From: Parachlorella kessleri
Lineage: Eukaryota > Chlorophyta > Trebouxiophyceae > Chlorellales > Chlorellaceae
Assembly (NCBI GenBank): GCA_001598975.1
Contig: BBXU01000672.1
Span: 38,580-102,579, forward strand
Direction of reading: 5' to 3'
Length of the DNA: 64,000 nucleotides
Position 1 is the first letter of the stretch. Every line of letters starts with the position of its first letter. This document shows, piece after piece, positions 12,001-24,500 of the stretch. Below the pieces are notes generated by a model. That model saw nothing but the letters and a program-made list of their open reading frames with translations. It searched no databases and had not been told where the DNA came from. Both the position numbers and the translations under genes were made by a program.

Positions 12001-13508
12001 CGCAATCACAAATATACCAAGGGTACTGATGTAGAAGAGCTCGAAGAAAAAGCTCACTGCTAGCTTGAGGACTTTGATAGGCCTGCACAATACTTGCAGC
12101 CCTCCATCACCAATTTCTTCACTTCTGCCTGCTGATAATCATGAGCCGAGGCATAATGTGTGTAATCAACATGTGTGCTGTGCCAGCAAAAAGCTCACCA
12201 TACGTAAGGGAAATGGTTCCGCTTAAAGTTGATACCCACAAAGACACAAAGCGCAGCGGACACAAGTAAGAAGCCAGCAAGGGTGAAGAAAATGCCCAGA
12301 TAAATGTTGTAATCTGCACATGGAGGGGCCCATGCCAACATCTGTTTAGCCTCGTCAGCAACACGCTCTAGCAGGCTGCATGCTTATAGTAGTGTAGGAG
12401 GAGCTTGGAAGGCAAGTATGAGTGAAAGCCTTAACTAGATAGACTTACTCCCATTGATCAGTCCAGTGCCATGCGGGAACAGATTTGTGAAACAGACCCA
12501 GCTGAGCCACTTCCAATACCTGCGGTGCACTGGCAGAGGCTGGTTGCAATGCTCACGCAATTGCTCTGGCGGAACAAGCACATGTGTGCAAGCAGTGTAG
12601 GAGGGCGAACATGGCCACTATTCTGGCCATGAACGCCGCCCGTTGTGTCGCACTGGCTCCAGGATTCCACAGCGTCCAGTAGCGGGCCATTCCGCATGGC
12701 AGGCTTACCATGCGTAGAAGTTGAAGTTCCAGGGGAAGTTGTTGCCGATGAAAAAGACCGCTAGCTGCAAGGGTATATCATTCCCTATGCTTACAGTACT
12801 ACAACTGCCACGCCTCCCCTGGTTATACCCATCGGCGCAGGTGGGCCCCCGTCGTCCGGCCACACCCGCAGCTTTTTATCATCTGCCCCAGACCGGCGTG
12901 CCAGCATGGTTCGGGAATGGATCGGCCTTTAGGAGATGCACATGCGGAGCAACAGAGAGATACCCACCTGCAGGTAGTCCAGGATCATAGCAGACACCAC
13001 AAACCTCCAGCCCTCAGTCAAGCGCTCCTTCGAAAGAGTGTACAGCACACCAAAAACTGCCTCCTGCACACGGCAAACAGCGCAGTATACGAAGCATGCG
13101 AACGCCCAAGGGCCAGTTTAGAGCACCTGTCGTGATGCTGTCGGGCGTAACGTAGTTGCCGTGCTATGACAACAGGCAAGACTGGACCTGCGCTGCTCGC
13201 TGGACGACTCTGCTGGCCCACCTGGAGGCTGCCCTGCTGCGTGAGAAGTTCCGTGGAGGAGAAGCCCTCCTCTTGGCCGTGCTGCCGCTCTCCGCCCCCG
13301 CTGCCTGCTCGCAAGCCTCAAACGTGAGCTGGACCATACAAGGAGCACTGGCAAGCTGGCGACAGCGCCCTCTGCCACCGGTCCTTTGCATAACGCCTTG
13401 CCAAAGCTGAGCCCTTGCACCTTGATCATGGTCGCCTCCAGTGCTGCCGCCGCCCTCCGAGTCAGCGACGCCAGAGCCAGCACTGGAGAAACTGTTTTGC
13501 CGCTGCAT
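1..13508 (-). CDS. TmcB-like multi-pass PAS sensor, copy 1 (3' end outside window)
   Basis: Giant multi-exon gene whose 3' end lies beyond position 1. The start is the ATG at 13,508-13,506 (MQRQNSFSSAG), aligned with the starts of the other two copies. Recognisable exons in order: EAVFGVLYTLSKER (about 13,065), YWKWLSWVCFTN (12,520), RPIKVLKLAVSFFFE (12,083), a TPR/HAT-like tract (10,530-8,610), PAS1 (8,263-7,390), PAS2 (7,232-6,552), PAS3 (6,417-6,043), a soluble region (5,890-2,395), RAKRFRRLNKMLSS (about 2,200), then membrane segments near 2,030 and 530 and an acidic segment near 150. The homologous ends of copies 2 and 3 show that about 2.5 kb is missing. A role as a membrane-anchored PAS sensor is inferred from domain content; no kinase or cyclase domain is visible. 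One donor is GC rather than GT (1,903-1,904), and PAS3 is the most divergent of the three copies. The family is well supported; exact exon joins are not. Confidence 0.78.
110..2060 (-). other. C-terminal membrane block of copy 1 (incomplete)
   Basis: Visible parts are a hydrophobic segment SIAMLALLLGVHALNFGLTF (about 2,050), a large loop with LWDLAQRFATAGRLIGATAP (about 1,150) and potential N-glycosylation sequons, a second hydrophobic segment VEAGGLIPLCCLALYLLLDF (about 530), and AVPRPVVMQLATREV with an acidic run EEEGDDEDGE (about 210-110). The remaining segments lie outside the window. Confidence 0.7.
1903..1904 (-). other. GC splice donor in copy 1
   Basis: After the exon for NNVVDAGEACMSCSK the intron begins GCAAGAAC. 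The aligned boundary in copy 2 (20,040/20,039) reads TTCAAAG then GTAAGTCAG. The AAAG|GCAAG context matches the usual strong consensus of GC-AG introns. Confidence 0.55.
4619..4696. repeat. 39-bp perfect tandem duplication
   Basis: A 39-bp unit beginning aaccacagttctcc and ending ggcagcaatcc occurs twice head to tail without mismatch. It lies in the copy 1 intron just after the exon ending CRMVVLPVR (4,705). It is absent from the matching introns of copies 2 and 3, so it arose recently in this copy. Confidence 0.9.
6043..8263 (-). other. Three PAS-type segments of copy 1
   Basis: PAS1 (8,263-7,390) reads VVVINDVGIMQF, then VNKKALEMFGYKLGQLEGKN, then PPFSTHHNQYLQRLKKTG. It closes with VTLAIKALQQGEAKAYMGVF. 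PAS2 (7,232-6,552) has ALLWVNLAGHMLALNK and GEFVGSIGADDGLGQEF. PAS3 (6,417-6,043) has PAGQVVYTNAALENMLGYEP. No LOV-type GRNCRFLQ cysteine motif is present, so a flavin photoreceptor is unlikely. The second His of the HH pair (7,910-7,912) matches the FixL haem-ligand position. Confidence 0.75.
8610..10530 (-). other. TPR/HAT-like tract of copy 1
   Basis: Helical repeat motifs resemble half-TPR units: EAVYKAGLAQFPNSAYLNIA (about 10,010) and VLDRYPNSPKLLHAYALYLE (8,917-8,858). Between them lies KANRNFWRQLVRKD, ending EKRADSTFKM (9,262-9,098). TmcB/TmcC proteins carry a TPR-like region at the same place, between the membrane block and the PAS domains. Confidence 0.7.
10655..13065 (-). other. N-terminal membrane block of copy 1
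   Basis: Eleven short exons encode about seven hydrophobic segments. Examples are IYLGIFFTLAGFLLVSAALC (about 12,300), VSFFFELFYISTLGIFVIAL (about 12,050), GIACIIMMTYLCYNYV (about 11,270) and LLWVLPLVWGMVYLRV (about 10,700). The conserved LDPLSEELSSQAHNR loop follows LLAMGMAYFLAVANSE at about 11,650. Segment number is estimated by eye. Confidence 0.75.
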
Positions 13509-15545
13509 TGCACTACGCCGGCCCTAACAGGCCACCAGATGTTCCCCACCAGAATCCGGTGGGAACCAGCCAACTTATCAACCCACAGATAGCCTAGCCG
13601 TCACTCATCCGAAAGGAGCTGACATAACAGGAAACAGGCAGCTTTGCGTCTCCCATAAACTTCAGTATAACTAACATTAGATCTGTGTTTGGCAAGTTTG
13701 ACAAGTATGTGCTGACGTAGACCGACGTGGCAAGATTCAATTGCCATTCCCTCGATTCCCACCCTTGTGCTTCTCGGTCGTCATATAGTCAACGTATAGG
13801 TGGTTTCGTACGAGATGAATGATTCCCGAAAGTTCCCGAGAGGCACCCAGGATGATTGATCACCACACGTTGGAAGGGCTAGAACTCCAGCCCCCACCCC
13901 GTCCAGTATATTGCAGTCAGGTATCGACCCAGCCGCCCATGTATGTTTCCCCCAGCACGCTTCGGGATTGATGAACTATCCTGCTTTGCACCAGCCTCTT
14001 CCTATGGCCTGCCTGCCTGGGCTATGTGGGACCACCTGCTAAAAACGTAAAAAAACTGCCTCCTCCCTTTGCCTGCAACCTGCTCAGTGGCAAATGAAGC
14101 TTGCTTGCAGCATAATAGAGACTTGCTGCAGGGAGCAAGTCCACTTGCTCCACGGAGCCTCTTCTGTGAGCACATTTGCTGTGTGCGGCCAAGGCGGCGC
14201 AAACTGCGATTCTACAATCCCGCAGGGCATGCACTGAATGTGTTTCGGCCCTTATTGACACCAGCTCTGGGCCACCAAAGCTAGCAGCCATATACAACCC
14301 ACATGCAGGCTGAGCACCTTGCGCCCCTGCGGTTGCTGTGCCCTCCAGGGGCCGGTGCTGACTACGGGTTAGCTTAGGTGACAGACTGACAACAGGATGC
14401 CGCCTTGTGTATCTTATTCAAATTTGAAATTGAATTTTTGCAAGCAAAGTGTGCTGCTAGTGCACTACAGGCACCACACGACAGTGAGCCTCGGTATTAG
14501 CAGAGGGCTGCTCCAATCATGTTTGTCTGCCTGATGCCAAGCGGCTTGTTGAGGGTGCGATAATAGCGCCCACCGCTATTGGCAGCAGCTGGGAGGTCTA
14601 GTGATCCCGTGGCGGCTCATGTGAGCATCAAGGCAGCGGCATATAACTGTTATTCGTCCCCGGCAAACAGCTGCAAGTTGGGGTGGCAGCACAGCATTGC
14701 CTCCAAGAATGGGACACATGTCATGAGGATCAGCAAGTGGTGTGCTGACTGCTGCCACTCTTAGCCCATTCTGCCTCTGCTGAGTGTGATGGGATGTGAT
14801 CACGTTAACAAAGTCCTGCTCTTGAGGTTTCGCTGCAAAGTTGTAAGTTGGGCTACGACACTCAGCTATGACACACAGTGTCAAAGGCACAGGAAACACA
14901 CAGAAAGGAATAAGGATATATGGCAAAGCAGCTGGGGTACAGCAGGGTAGCTGGTCTGCTCCCAGCCTGGCAGGTCACATATCATGCAGTTATGAGACTC
15001 AGTTGCGTATGGATGTTGACAGCTACACTGGTGTAGAGCATCAAGAGCATGCAGCATCACTTAATAACCAGGTCAGCTCGCGTTGCATGCATGAGCAGAT
15101 GTTGCGGTCACTGCATTGTCGGGAACCTGCACGGGCAAGTAAAACAGGTTGTTTCTGGTCAAACCCATAAAGATCAATCTAGGGTTGTTGCACAATCAAG
15201 GACAAATCGCAGCCAGGAGCCAGCTGGCTGTCACCGCTGTGCAAAAACCTTCCATTGCCAGCGGCCGCACCACAAATCAGTCAACTCACGAGAAGGAAAC
15301 CTTGCGGGACAAGCGCCGTGGGTCTGTCAAGGCAAGGTCACTCTCCTCTGCAGTTCATAAAGCAGTGCTTGTTGCGCCCACTGGCTAAGTTTGTAGTGTG
15401 TGGGTGGGTGGGTGGGTGGGGGGTGGCCCTGCATAGATGCCGCCTAGTGTGAGTCACACGACTCACGCCCCAGCTGTGGCTGTCAGCAGCATCCCATATA
15501 GGGTAGTGGCAAGCCAACGCCAGCTCTAGAAACGAGCGCTCCTAC
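13509..15545. other. Spacer between copy 2 and copy 1
   Basis: No supportable gene was found here. The stretch must hold the 5' flank of copy 1 (just above 13,508) and the undetected last exon or exons and 3' UTR of copy 2 (just below 15,546). Minus-strand reading frames near 14,576-14,926 are unlike the copy 3 C-terminus, so I could not place the copy 2 stop codon. Confidence 0.6.
15403..15426. repeat. (GTGG)n microsatellite
   Basis: About five uninterrupted gtgg units followed by a G run. It lies in the 3' region of copy 2, beyond its last recognised exon. Confidence 0.85.
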
Positions 15546-18500
15546 CTGAGTGATGCCGCTGCATCTTCTCCGTGTAAGTCTTGTATTTGGCAGATACGTC
15601 ACGAGCGGCCCCTGTGGGGGCTTCATTGTCCTTGCTGGTGTTCTGGCTGACAACAATGTTCAGCTTGGCAGTCTCGCTGGCCTGCCTGGGGTTTGGAGAC
15701 ACCCTAGCCCTGCCACGGCCACAGCAGCCAAACAGCCGGCCTGCAGCAACGGTCAGGAGGCTTGCGGACGGGACGGCATTGATATAGAACGCCCTGTCAA
15801 CTGTGGAGCGACTGATTCTAGTGTAGCCAACGGCAGGCTATATCTTGCATTTTCATGCCCAGCTTACCCAAGCTCACAAACAACCCTGCTTGGGTGGCAG
15901 GGTGCTGGCCGTCCTCCTCCTCTTGGTTGGTGCTGCTGAGCACCAGGTATTCAACATTCATTTCGGCAGGGAGCTGAGCCAGCAGTTCGGCCACGCGACG
16001 CGACTCCTGCAAGGGGTGCGGAAGCCAGGGTCACCCAGCCAGCCAGCTCGTGCCTGCCACTCACAGCAACCACACCTCCCGCTTGCAAATGGCCTTTGCA
16101 GCTGTCCCTTGCCATGCGATGCTACGCAAGCGAAAGCTCCGCCTCCCTTATCTCTTGCAGCAACTTACCCTCTTGCTGTGCTGAAGGAATGGCAGCAGCA
16201 TCTTGAAGTAGACATACAGAGCTGTAAGCACCCCGACCACCTCGGTTAGCACCTGCACAGGCAGCAGGGGCGCAGCGGGCATTGGGGCAACAAGGTCATT
16301 GATATGGGTCATCGGACGCTTAGCAACCCATGCTTCACGCCTACAGCAGGGCACTGCACTGTGCTAACAGTTGCGGGCACTGCACACAAGGTTTTGGCTC
16401 TTGAGCACCTCACCTGCAAAATGGTAATGACTGTCATCTGCCCTTGGCCGTCAGACACAAAATTGGCTGTGTTCCTCATGAGGCCGTCCTGCACAGGAGC
16501 AGCCGGTGTGGAGAGTTATAGCAGCGGGACAGAACTCAAGGAAACCTCCATGCAAGCTTGGGCATGAGACATGTGCAGTCACATACGCTGGTGCCGCTAA
16601 TACATGTGCTGACTTCAACAGGGCCACATGCACACTCACCTCAAGTGGTTGGCCTTCGCTTGACACATTCCATAGAAAGTCAAACTGAGGCGTGCCGAGG
16701 CCGATGTCCACAGCCGGGCGTATTGTCTGAAGCTGATAACCATTCAAGAGGAACATGTTGACCAGGTGGTTGAGGCCATTATGGGTATCCTGCACAGATC
16801 CAACAGCTTTCATGGTTAAGGGTCAGATCGGAAGTAGTAAATATTTACAGGTCATTAGGGGAAGGCAACGTTTTGGGGTGGTGGGAACGGCAGGCCAGCA
16901 CTGCTCAAGTACCCAGGTGAGTGGGAATGCATTGCATGTGCACTGGCAACCTGATGCAGGTCCCAACTGTCCATAGGTCACCAACCTCATACATAGGATC
17001 GCCAGGCGTAAGGCACTGTGACGCATTGAGGTTGAGGCACATTTGCCCAAACCAAAGCTTCTCATGCTCATTATTGGACCGCAGAGCGCCATCCAGTCCG
17101 AGGGAGGGGTTACCATACAAAAGCCCTTCTAAGTACAACTTGACTTTGGGCAGGGCGGCGCCAAGCCTGCATTTGGGCAGTTTGGGCCTTAAGCTTACTC
17201 ACATTCTCCCTTACGGAGATATGGCTAAATGCAGGCAGAGAAGGTATGGGTTGTTAACACCCCAATGACGTGTTTCATAGTAGCTTTCGAATGCTGGAGA
17301 AACCCCACAGACTCACACTGCTTGCAGCTGGGTTGCTTCTGACGCAGATGAGGAGAATGCGATGCCAACCGCCTTGTTGTAGACAACATTAACATAGAAG
17401 TCAAGCAGCTGAGATGCCACCAAATTGGCAACCTGCACCTACACACTTGCCCTGTCAGCAATCTGATGAGACCGAGGGTGGATTTCAGCAAGAACAAGCT
17501 GCGACCACCCCACCAGAATGGTGAGCAGGGCCAGTTTGCCAGCTATGGGAACCTTCCCACGATGGATCACGGAGGCCTTGCGAATTCCTGTCCTACCAGC
17601 CACACTCACCGCTGCGGTCGTGCCTCGTAGCTTAACGATCGAAACGGCATAGATCACACATACCAGGATGCCCCAGAGTATGAAGGGCGACATCATGACA
17701 TAGGCAGCTAGGCCGTTGGTCCTCTGCAGTCACTTATGGGGTGACAGACTGGGAAGACCTCCCTGTTTGGCCAGCCCCAAGCTGGCAAGTAAGCAGGTGA
17801 GTCATTCAGTATCAGAGCTGTTGCTGTTCCAGAACAAGATCTGGCTCACAATTCATTACTCACCAGTGTCCGCTTGGATGCGGTCAGGTTGAAACCCACT
17901 CCAGTCCCGGGGACTGCACCACTCCCAGCGTCACCTTGCTGTTGCTCCTGCTGCTGCAAAGCAGCAGGTCAAGGTTTGAGACCAGTTCTCAGCATTGCCA
18001 TCCACTTAGCGATAGGAGCAAAGGACTAAGGGACACCCCTGCCAAACCTAGAGGGTCTATTCCGTGGTGTCGACTATACCCCTTGGGCATGCATGGCTGC
18101 CGGCCGTTTGATTGCCTAGAACCTCACCCCCAGCCAAGTATCGCTCTCCTCATCGTCGCCATCATCAGCATCAGCTGACACCTGCACCTCCCTAGTTGCT
18201 AGCTGCATCACCACAGGCCGTGGCACCGCCTACAGGAAGCATCCCGGTAGAAGGGTTGCTGATGGTGCAGGTGTATGCGAGTGGCAATACGACCCCAACC
18301 CACCAGCTAGGCACGGGCACAAAGGTGTCATGAATGCGAGCCATGCTCACCTGCCACAGAGCATGCCTTGTCTGCAAACGACCCCAGTCACAGGCCACCC
18401 AAACCCAACAGGCACGCAGGCTCCCATGACTATAGGTGTCATACCAGCTACGTCATGACCGTGCAATTGAGCTCCCCCACACTCATTTCTTCCACTCACC

Positions 18501-21500
18501 AGGAACACGCTGAAGAGCTTGATGCGGGCACGATGGACAAGCGTGAGAAGCACATACAGGCCCAGGCAGCACACCGGGATCAGGCCCCCAGCCTCAGCAA
18601 TTAGGAATATAATTATATCCTGCAGATTGGGACAAATACACGTCTCCAACCCGTTACCAGTGCACAAGATCATTGTTACACGGAGTCCTAAGACCCAAAG
18701 GAGGGTTACCTCGGACACAGAGGTATCGAACACCAGACTCGCTACAAGGGAGGCACGCACAGCCTTTTGACATACAGCACAATGGCCATGTCTCATCCAC
18801 AGGACGCTAGTGAGCAAACCCCCACCTTAGTCTGCTGGGCAATTTTCACAGACGCTACAGCCTGCTGAAAGTTTATAGTTTGCACAACATTGGCAGCAAC
18901 TGTGTCACGATTGGAGATCAGGAAGCCTACTTCCTGCAGGACAAGCCAGAACATGCAGTGGAGGGCTGTGATCTTGTGCCACCTCAAAGTTGCCGTGGAT
19001 GAAGAGAGGTTTGGCCCGTCCATTTGGGCATGCATCCATTGGTAAATTGCAGCAGCTCCTCACTGTGCTGTTGGCCAGGGCGGCTCCTGCTGGGGTGATT
19101 GCTGTAGCTGCAATCAAGCGGCCTGCGGTGGCAAAGCGCTGGGACAGATCCCACAGCGAGGCATTGTACTGCCTGCAAGGCAAGAAGCAGAGGTGCGGCC
19201 GATGCAATCAGCACCAGGCACACAGCAGCCTCCTGCAGGAAGCCTGTGAAGTCATACACGAGTCTCACGGTTCCGCAGTGAGGTCAAGTTTGGCGTGTCA
19301 CATGTGGCCTTCTACCAAGGTGTAGTCGAACTCAGACCCCTTGCATTACCTGGTGGGCGACAGCTCTTTGATACTAACTCCATCGTGATTGCCAATGAAA
19401 AGATTTTCCAGCTCGGCTGTGGCTGGCACTTGCAGTTTTTTGCTCGAACCAAACACAAGACGTCTGCTTGAGGCCTCAAACTGCGAAGCCTGCAAGTTGC
19501 AGCCAGGGCAGCTCATACGGCCGCAGCGCCAAGGGATGGCAGGGCAGAGGGAACACAAGGTTCAGGAAGGTCAAGATGGTTTCTGTGCCTCACCTTGGCA
19601 GACATAAATGCGTCATATTCTGCCAGGTACTGGTCGGCCTGGTTTGGGTCTGCAGGCAGAGCAGAGGGTGGCGTGGCTTGACGAGCCTAAACTAATCAAA
19701 CCCTAAACCTGCAAGCTAGAATTTGAAGCTAAAACGACCCCATGTGCCATCACCTACCTGTATGCCGTAAAGTAAAAGTGTTTGTGTTGTCGGTACACGA
19801 TACCAAAACCCTCATTGCGCTAATCATCTGCACAAGTCATTGCAAATGCAAATGTAAGGCTTATTACTAATAACATGGGACACCAACGGGGCAAATCGCT
19901 ACCCTCAGACAAGACCAGCCACCTAACAAAATCTGTTCAGATGACTTAGGTTGGCACACCAAGACTCAGACGGGCAGACCTGCCAGCCCTGCAGAACTCA
20001 GCCGCATGTGGGGCTCACCTGGTGTCAATACTGACTTACCTTTGAACTGCTTGTTGATGCCTCGCCGGCCACCACCACGTGGTCGAAAAACTGTTGAAAG
20101 TCGTTGATGCCTTTGATGGTCAAGCCAAAGAACAGGGCATGGACACTGACAAGCAAGAGGACCATGACAATAGAGGCCCTGCAGATCAGCATGAAACTGT
20201 TGTCACCCGTCTTTGGCTAGACACTGCAGAAGTACAAGAGCAAGTTGATTCACAACGTACCACTTCAAAGTCCGAATCATCTGCTGCGCCTTGGGCGAGC
20301 TGAGCATTTTGTCAAGCCTGTGGAAGCGCTTGGCCCGCTGGTGATCGCTGGCGTGGTGTCCACCTGCCTGCACTTGGTGCACCGGGACAAAGGTGAGATG
20401 CAGATGAGAACTGCGGCACTCTCACACTACATGACCCACGCGACATGTTGCAGTCATCAACAAATGTGGCCATCAAAATTTTCCCTGCTGTTGCTCATGC
20501 CTTGCCACCTTACCATATCTGACCCTCCCAGAGATGTGCCATCATTGTTGGAAGTTGCATCGTCTGCCGAGCGCTCCGAACGGCCATCAGCTGCAGCAAT
20601 GCATTGGTGCAAGGTGGGCTTTACCCACTACCTCAACTTGAGAAGCGACACCAGGTGCCTGCAAGCATTTTAGGCAAGCCTAGCTGCTTCCTTACCCGAC
20701 TGGGCCCTTGGTGTTGCAGGGCTGCTTGATGCGGGCACAGCAGCAATCCTGCAGCAGTTACCACCAATGTAAGGAGGCTCTGCATGTCCGTACGCGCCAG
20801 GTCACCCAGTGGAAGCCAGCCTGACAGAGATGAAGGGCAGAAGCAGCAGGCTCCACAAACAGGATAAGCAGCACAAGCCCAGTACAAAAGTGCAAAGCCT
20901 ACCAGATGTAGGGCCTTGGCAAGTGTCAACCTACACCGTGCTGTGCTGCTGGGATACTCACTGAAAATCCTCTTGCGGTACTGGAGAGTTGCTGCGACTG
21001 CTTTGGAGTGACCCTGCTGGGCCAATCCCACAGCAATTGAGAGCCTCCACCAAGCTAGGCCGCGCTTGAGATGCTGGCTGGGCTGGTTGCACTGTTACTC
21101 TCAACACCCATCTGCACACAGCATGTGTCGCTGGTTTTGAACTCTTCCAAACTAGCAAAGAAGTAACGGTGGTGCATGCCACTAACAACTTGTACTTGGA
21201 TCATGTGGTCTGTGGGCATAGCACATCCCGTCTCTTTGTCGGCCCCACTTGTGAGGGACTCACAGCACCATGGTTGGGTGGCGGTACGCTGTTAGACTAG
21301 ACTACAGAAGCAAGAGCAGGGGTACCTGGCAGCGACCTGACCTATGACGCATATATATGCGTGGTCAGCACAGAAAAGGTACTGTTACTGGTAGTCTGGC
21401 ACTTGCCTGGTCCCATCCCCGTGCTTGTCGGCACCCTGAACTAGCACGCGCACTCGGGACCCATCCGCCTACAGGCAGAGTATGGTGTCCCTTCAGCTGG

Positions 21501-24500
21501 CACACAAGCTGAGCGCTCCATGTGCAAGTGTAAAGGTGCACACTGGTGCATGTCGCTCACTCTGCAGTGGTAAATGCCCAAAGTGACTTTACTATACCCC
21601 AAGCTGCCTGCATGACAGCCGTGACAGTGAAAAAAAAACCTCCATACAATGCGCGCACGCAACCCAATGCCAACGACAGGACAACATCCTCCTACATGAA
21701 GCGCCTCCATCTCTCTCTTTTCCCCAGCGGATTGCTGGTCAATGCGCTTCAGCTGGGTCCTCTTCACAAGTAAGAAGTCCTCCACCCGTAAGGGTGTGTC
21801 AGGAAGACTACCTGGACGGCAAAGACTAAGTAGTCCCTATAAGCATCAGTTGCATGACACACCCCAGCCTAAGCTATGCATGCCTCATGCGGTGGGTTAG
21901 AGGGGAGGCAATAACGTTATGCCATAACCCAGCCGCTGGCTGAGCTGACATATCCTTGAAGTGACGTGCGGGACAAACTACCTGGCAGCCGCAGGAACTT
22001 GGTGAGGGATTTGCCCTCCAAGGCATGAGACCCAAACAAGTAGGGCGCCTCAGAATCTGCAGCAGACATTGCACGAGTCGGGGCTATGCAGCAGCGTACC
22101 AGCATGGCTGGAAGCTTGAGGTGGGCGGCGAGGTCTGGACAAAATTATATATTCATTCATGGCTTGCAGCCATGCGCTAACCAAGCAGCTCGGCCAACAT
22201 GCAAAGTGATGTGTGGCAAGTATTTCTCAACCAAGACATGCGTGTCCCCCCCAACATGCTGCAGGTGCAACAACTCTCATGGCAGACAGCCAGACCTGCA
22301 CACCTGCTGCCTTGATTCTCAGCTGTGGGTCAACCTCCAGGACCACTTCCAGCAAGTCATCCCGCCGTAGCTCAACCACATGCAGCCGACTTCCTGCAAG
22401 GGATCAAACATGGCAGCTGCATCTATGGGCATCGTACCGCCGCACATATGGTAGGAATCTCTTCAGCAGGTTCTACCAGGGCAGTCAGCTGGGCAGCTTC
22501 GAGTGTGTCTTGACGATCGCTTCTTGAGACATCCGCTGGTGATGCAAGTGATCAATGCAGACCTACCACTGCTCAGCTCACCATCAGAGACATCCTGTCC
22601 AGAGACCGCTCCCCCCTCCACCAACTGCACATCAGCCAGGATGGCATAGACTGTATTGAACACAACCTCGTGTGCGACGACAAAAAAGGAAACAGGAACA
22701 AAGGCAACACACTTATGCAGCTTGAGCCTACAGCCAACCTCCCTTTACAATTATCTATAATGCATACTGAACCCCACCTCATGGACGTCCAAGTCAGCAT
22801 CAGCCACCTGCATAATTAGGACAACCTGGATTAGGACATACTCATAAAAGGGTACCATGCATGATGAGGTGCCAAACCGAACCTGGATGGCAGCCAATGC
22901 ATCCGTCCCAACCAGGACGCCTAGTGCAAGGCACAACAACCCTTCTGCCCTGCCTCACCGGGAGCACCACCATGCGACAGGGGATTGTTGTACTGGCACT
23001 ATCTGCTGATGCTCCCTTGGGCCTTTGTTTTCGCTCATTTGCAGCCCTGAGGCACGGCAGGACGTCCACACGGAACGATGGAGCGACCCCAGCAGCTGCA
23101 ACAGGAAATATACGGGAAACCTACAGCTTGTGCGCTGATAGAATGCAAATGATCTCACAGTTTTCCTGGCAGGCAACCACTTCCGCCGGCATCCACCGTC
23201 AGGGATCCTGTGGAGTTGTAGCAGACACCCCCCCCCCCTCCTCTTACTGCTGAGGACTGCTCTGCGTACCATGCGCCTTGGAAGTCTGATGGGACAGCCT
23301 GGAAAGCAGCTGGGGCACCGAGGGCCAGTCCTGCTGCAAGCCAGAGGGCTTGCTAAAGTCTTGAACCATGGCAGAAATGTCCTTGCCACATAGCTCAGCC
23401 ACATCCTGCAGACAGCTGGGAACAGGTGTGGTAAACGTGGTGATACGGCCAAATGAGACCAAAACAGCCCTACTAAATAGGTAGCTAGCACAGCAACAAG
23501 AGTGCACGCTTGCACACATCAACTCACTTGTCCAAACCCTTGGAGTGCCGTAGCAGGGTCTGCTTTGAAGGCCAGCACCCGGCCGTCACCGTGCACCAGC
23601 AACAGCATCCGCTTGCTGCTGTTGCACAGCTCCTGCAGGGATCATAAACGCCTCCCTTTTAGGACCCTGCCTGTCTTGTGAGTAGCTGGCAACTCACGCT
23701 CATGGGCAGGAGCATGTGGTAGGATAGAAGGGGCCTGGTACGTTTGCTTAGCACTGTAGATGCCTGACCTAACGCTTTCCCAGGAGGAGTGCACTCCGCT
23801 GCAAGGCACGATTTGTTTGCAACTCCACGCTTCTTACCTTCACGTCCCCACCTCCCCAAGCATCTGCCTCTGGAACTGACACCTCGGTGACACTAGCCGT
23901 CAAACACCGCGTGTTACCAACCTGCAGGTGGGCAGGCAAAGAGCTAAGGTCTAGTCTACGCGTTTTGCAAGGTGTGGAGAAAGATTATCTCTAGGAGGGG
24001 ACTGGCATACTGTGCTATGCAGAGCCAAGCCTTCTAGGGAGCTAAACACAATATATGGCTGTGCAGCATGGTTCAACACTAGACCTACCTCGGCTTCCAC
24101 CACACGCAGCCGCACAGGCACTTGATCTTTGTGACGGCTCAGAAGCACAACGATCCGCCCCGTGCAGCAAGAGGACGGGACCTGCAAAAAGCAATCAACA
24201 GCTGGCTCGCAAGCGCCGGTTAGGCACGGACTAGGTTGATCATCCAGGCAAGCTTGCTAGGAGCCTTGCCAACTGCCAGTGCTAGCGCTGCCGCACTCCA
24301 AGGAGGAGAGCACATGTGGGCCTGCCCACCCACCATGGTGTGGTTCTCAGCGCTTTGGGCAGCCTGCTGCATCCAACGCAGGTGCAGAAGGCCGTAGGGC
24401 GAGCGCATAATGTCCCTGGTGCTCTTCTTCTTATCCACCAGGAAGCCTGAAACTCACAGGGTCCACGACAGTAGGCACCGATATTGTTGCCACGCAGGAG

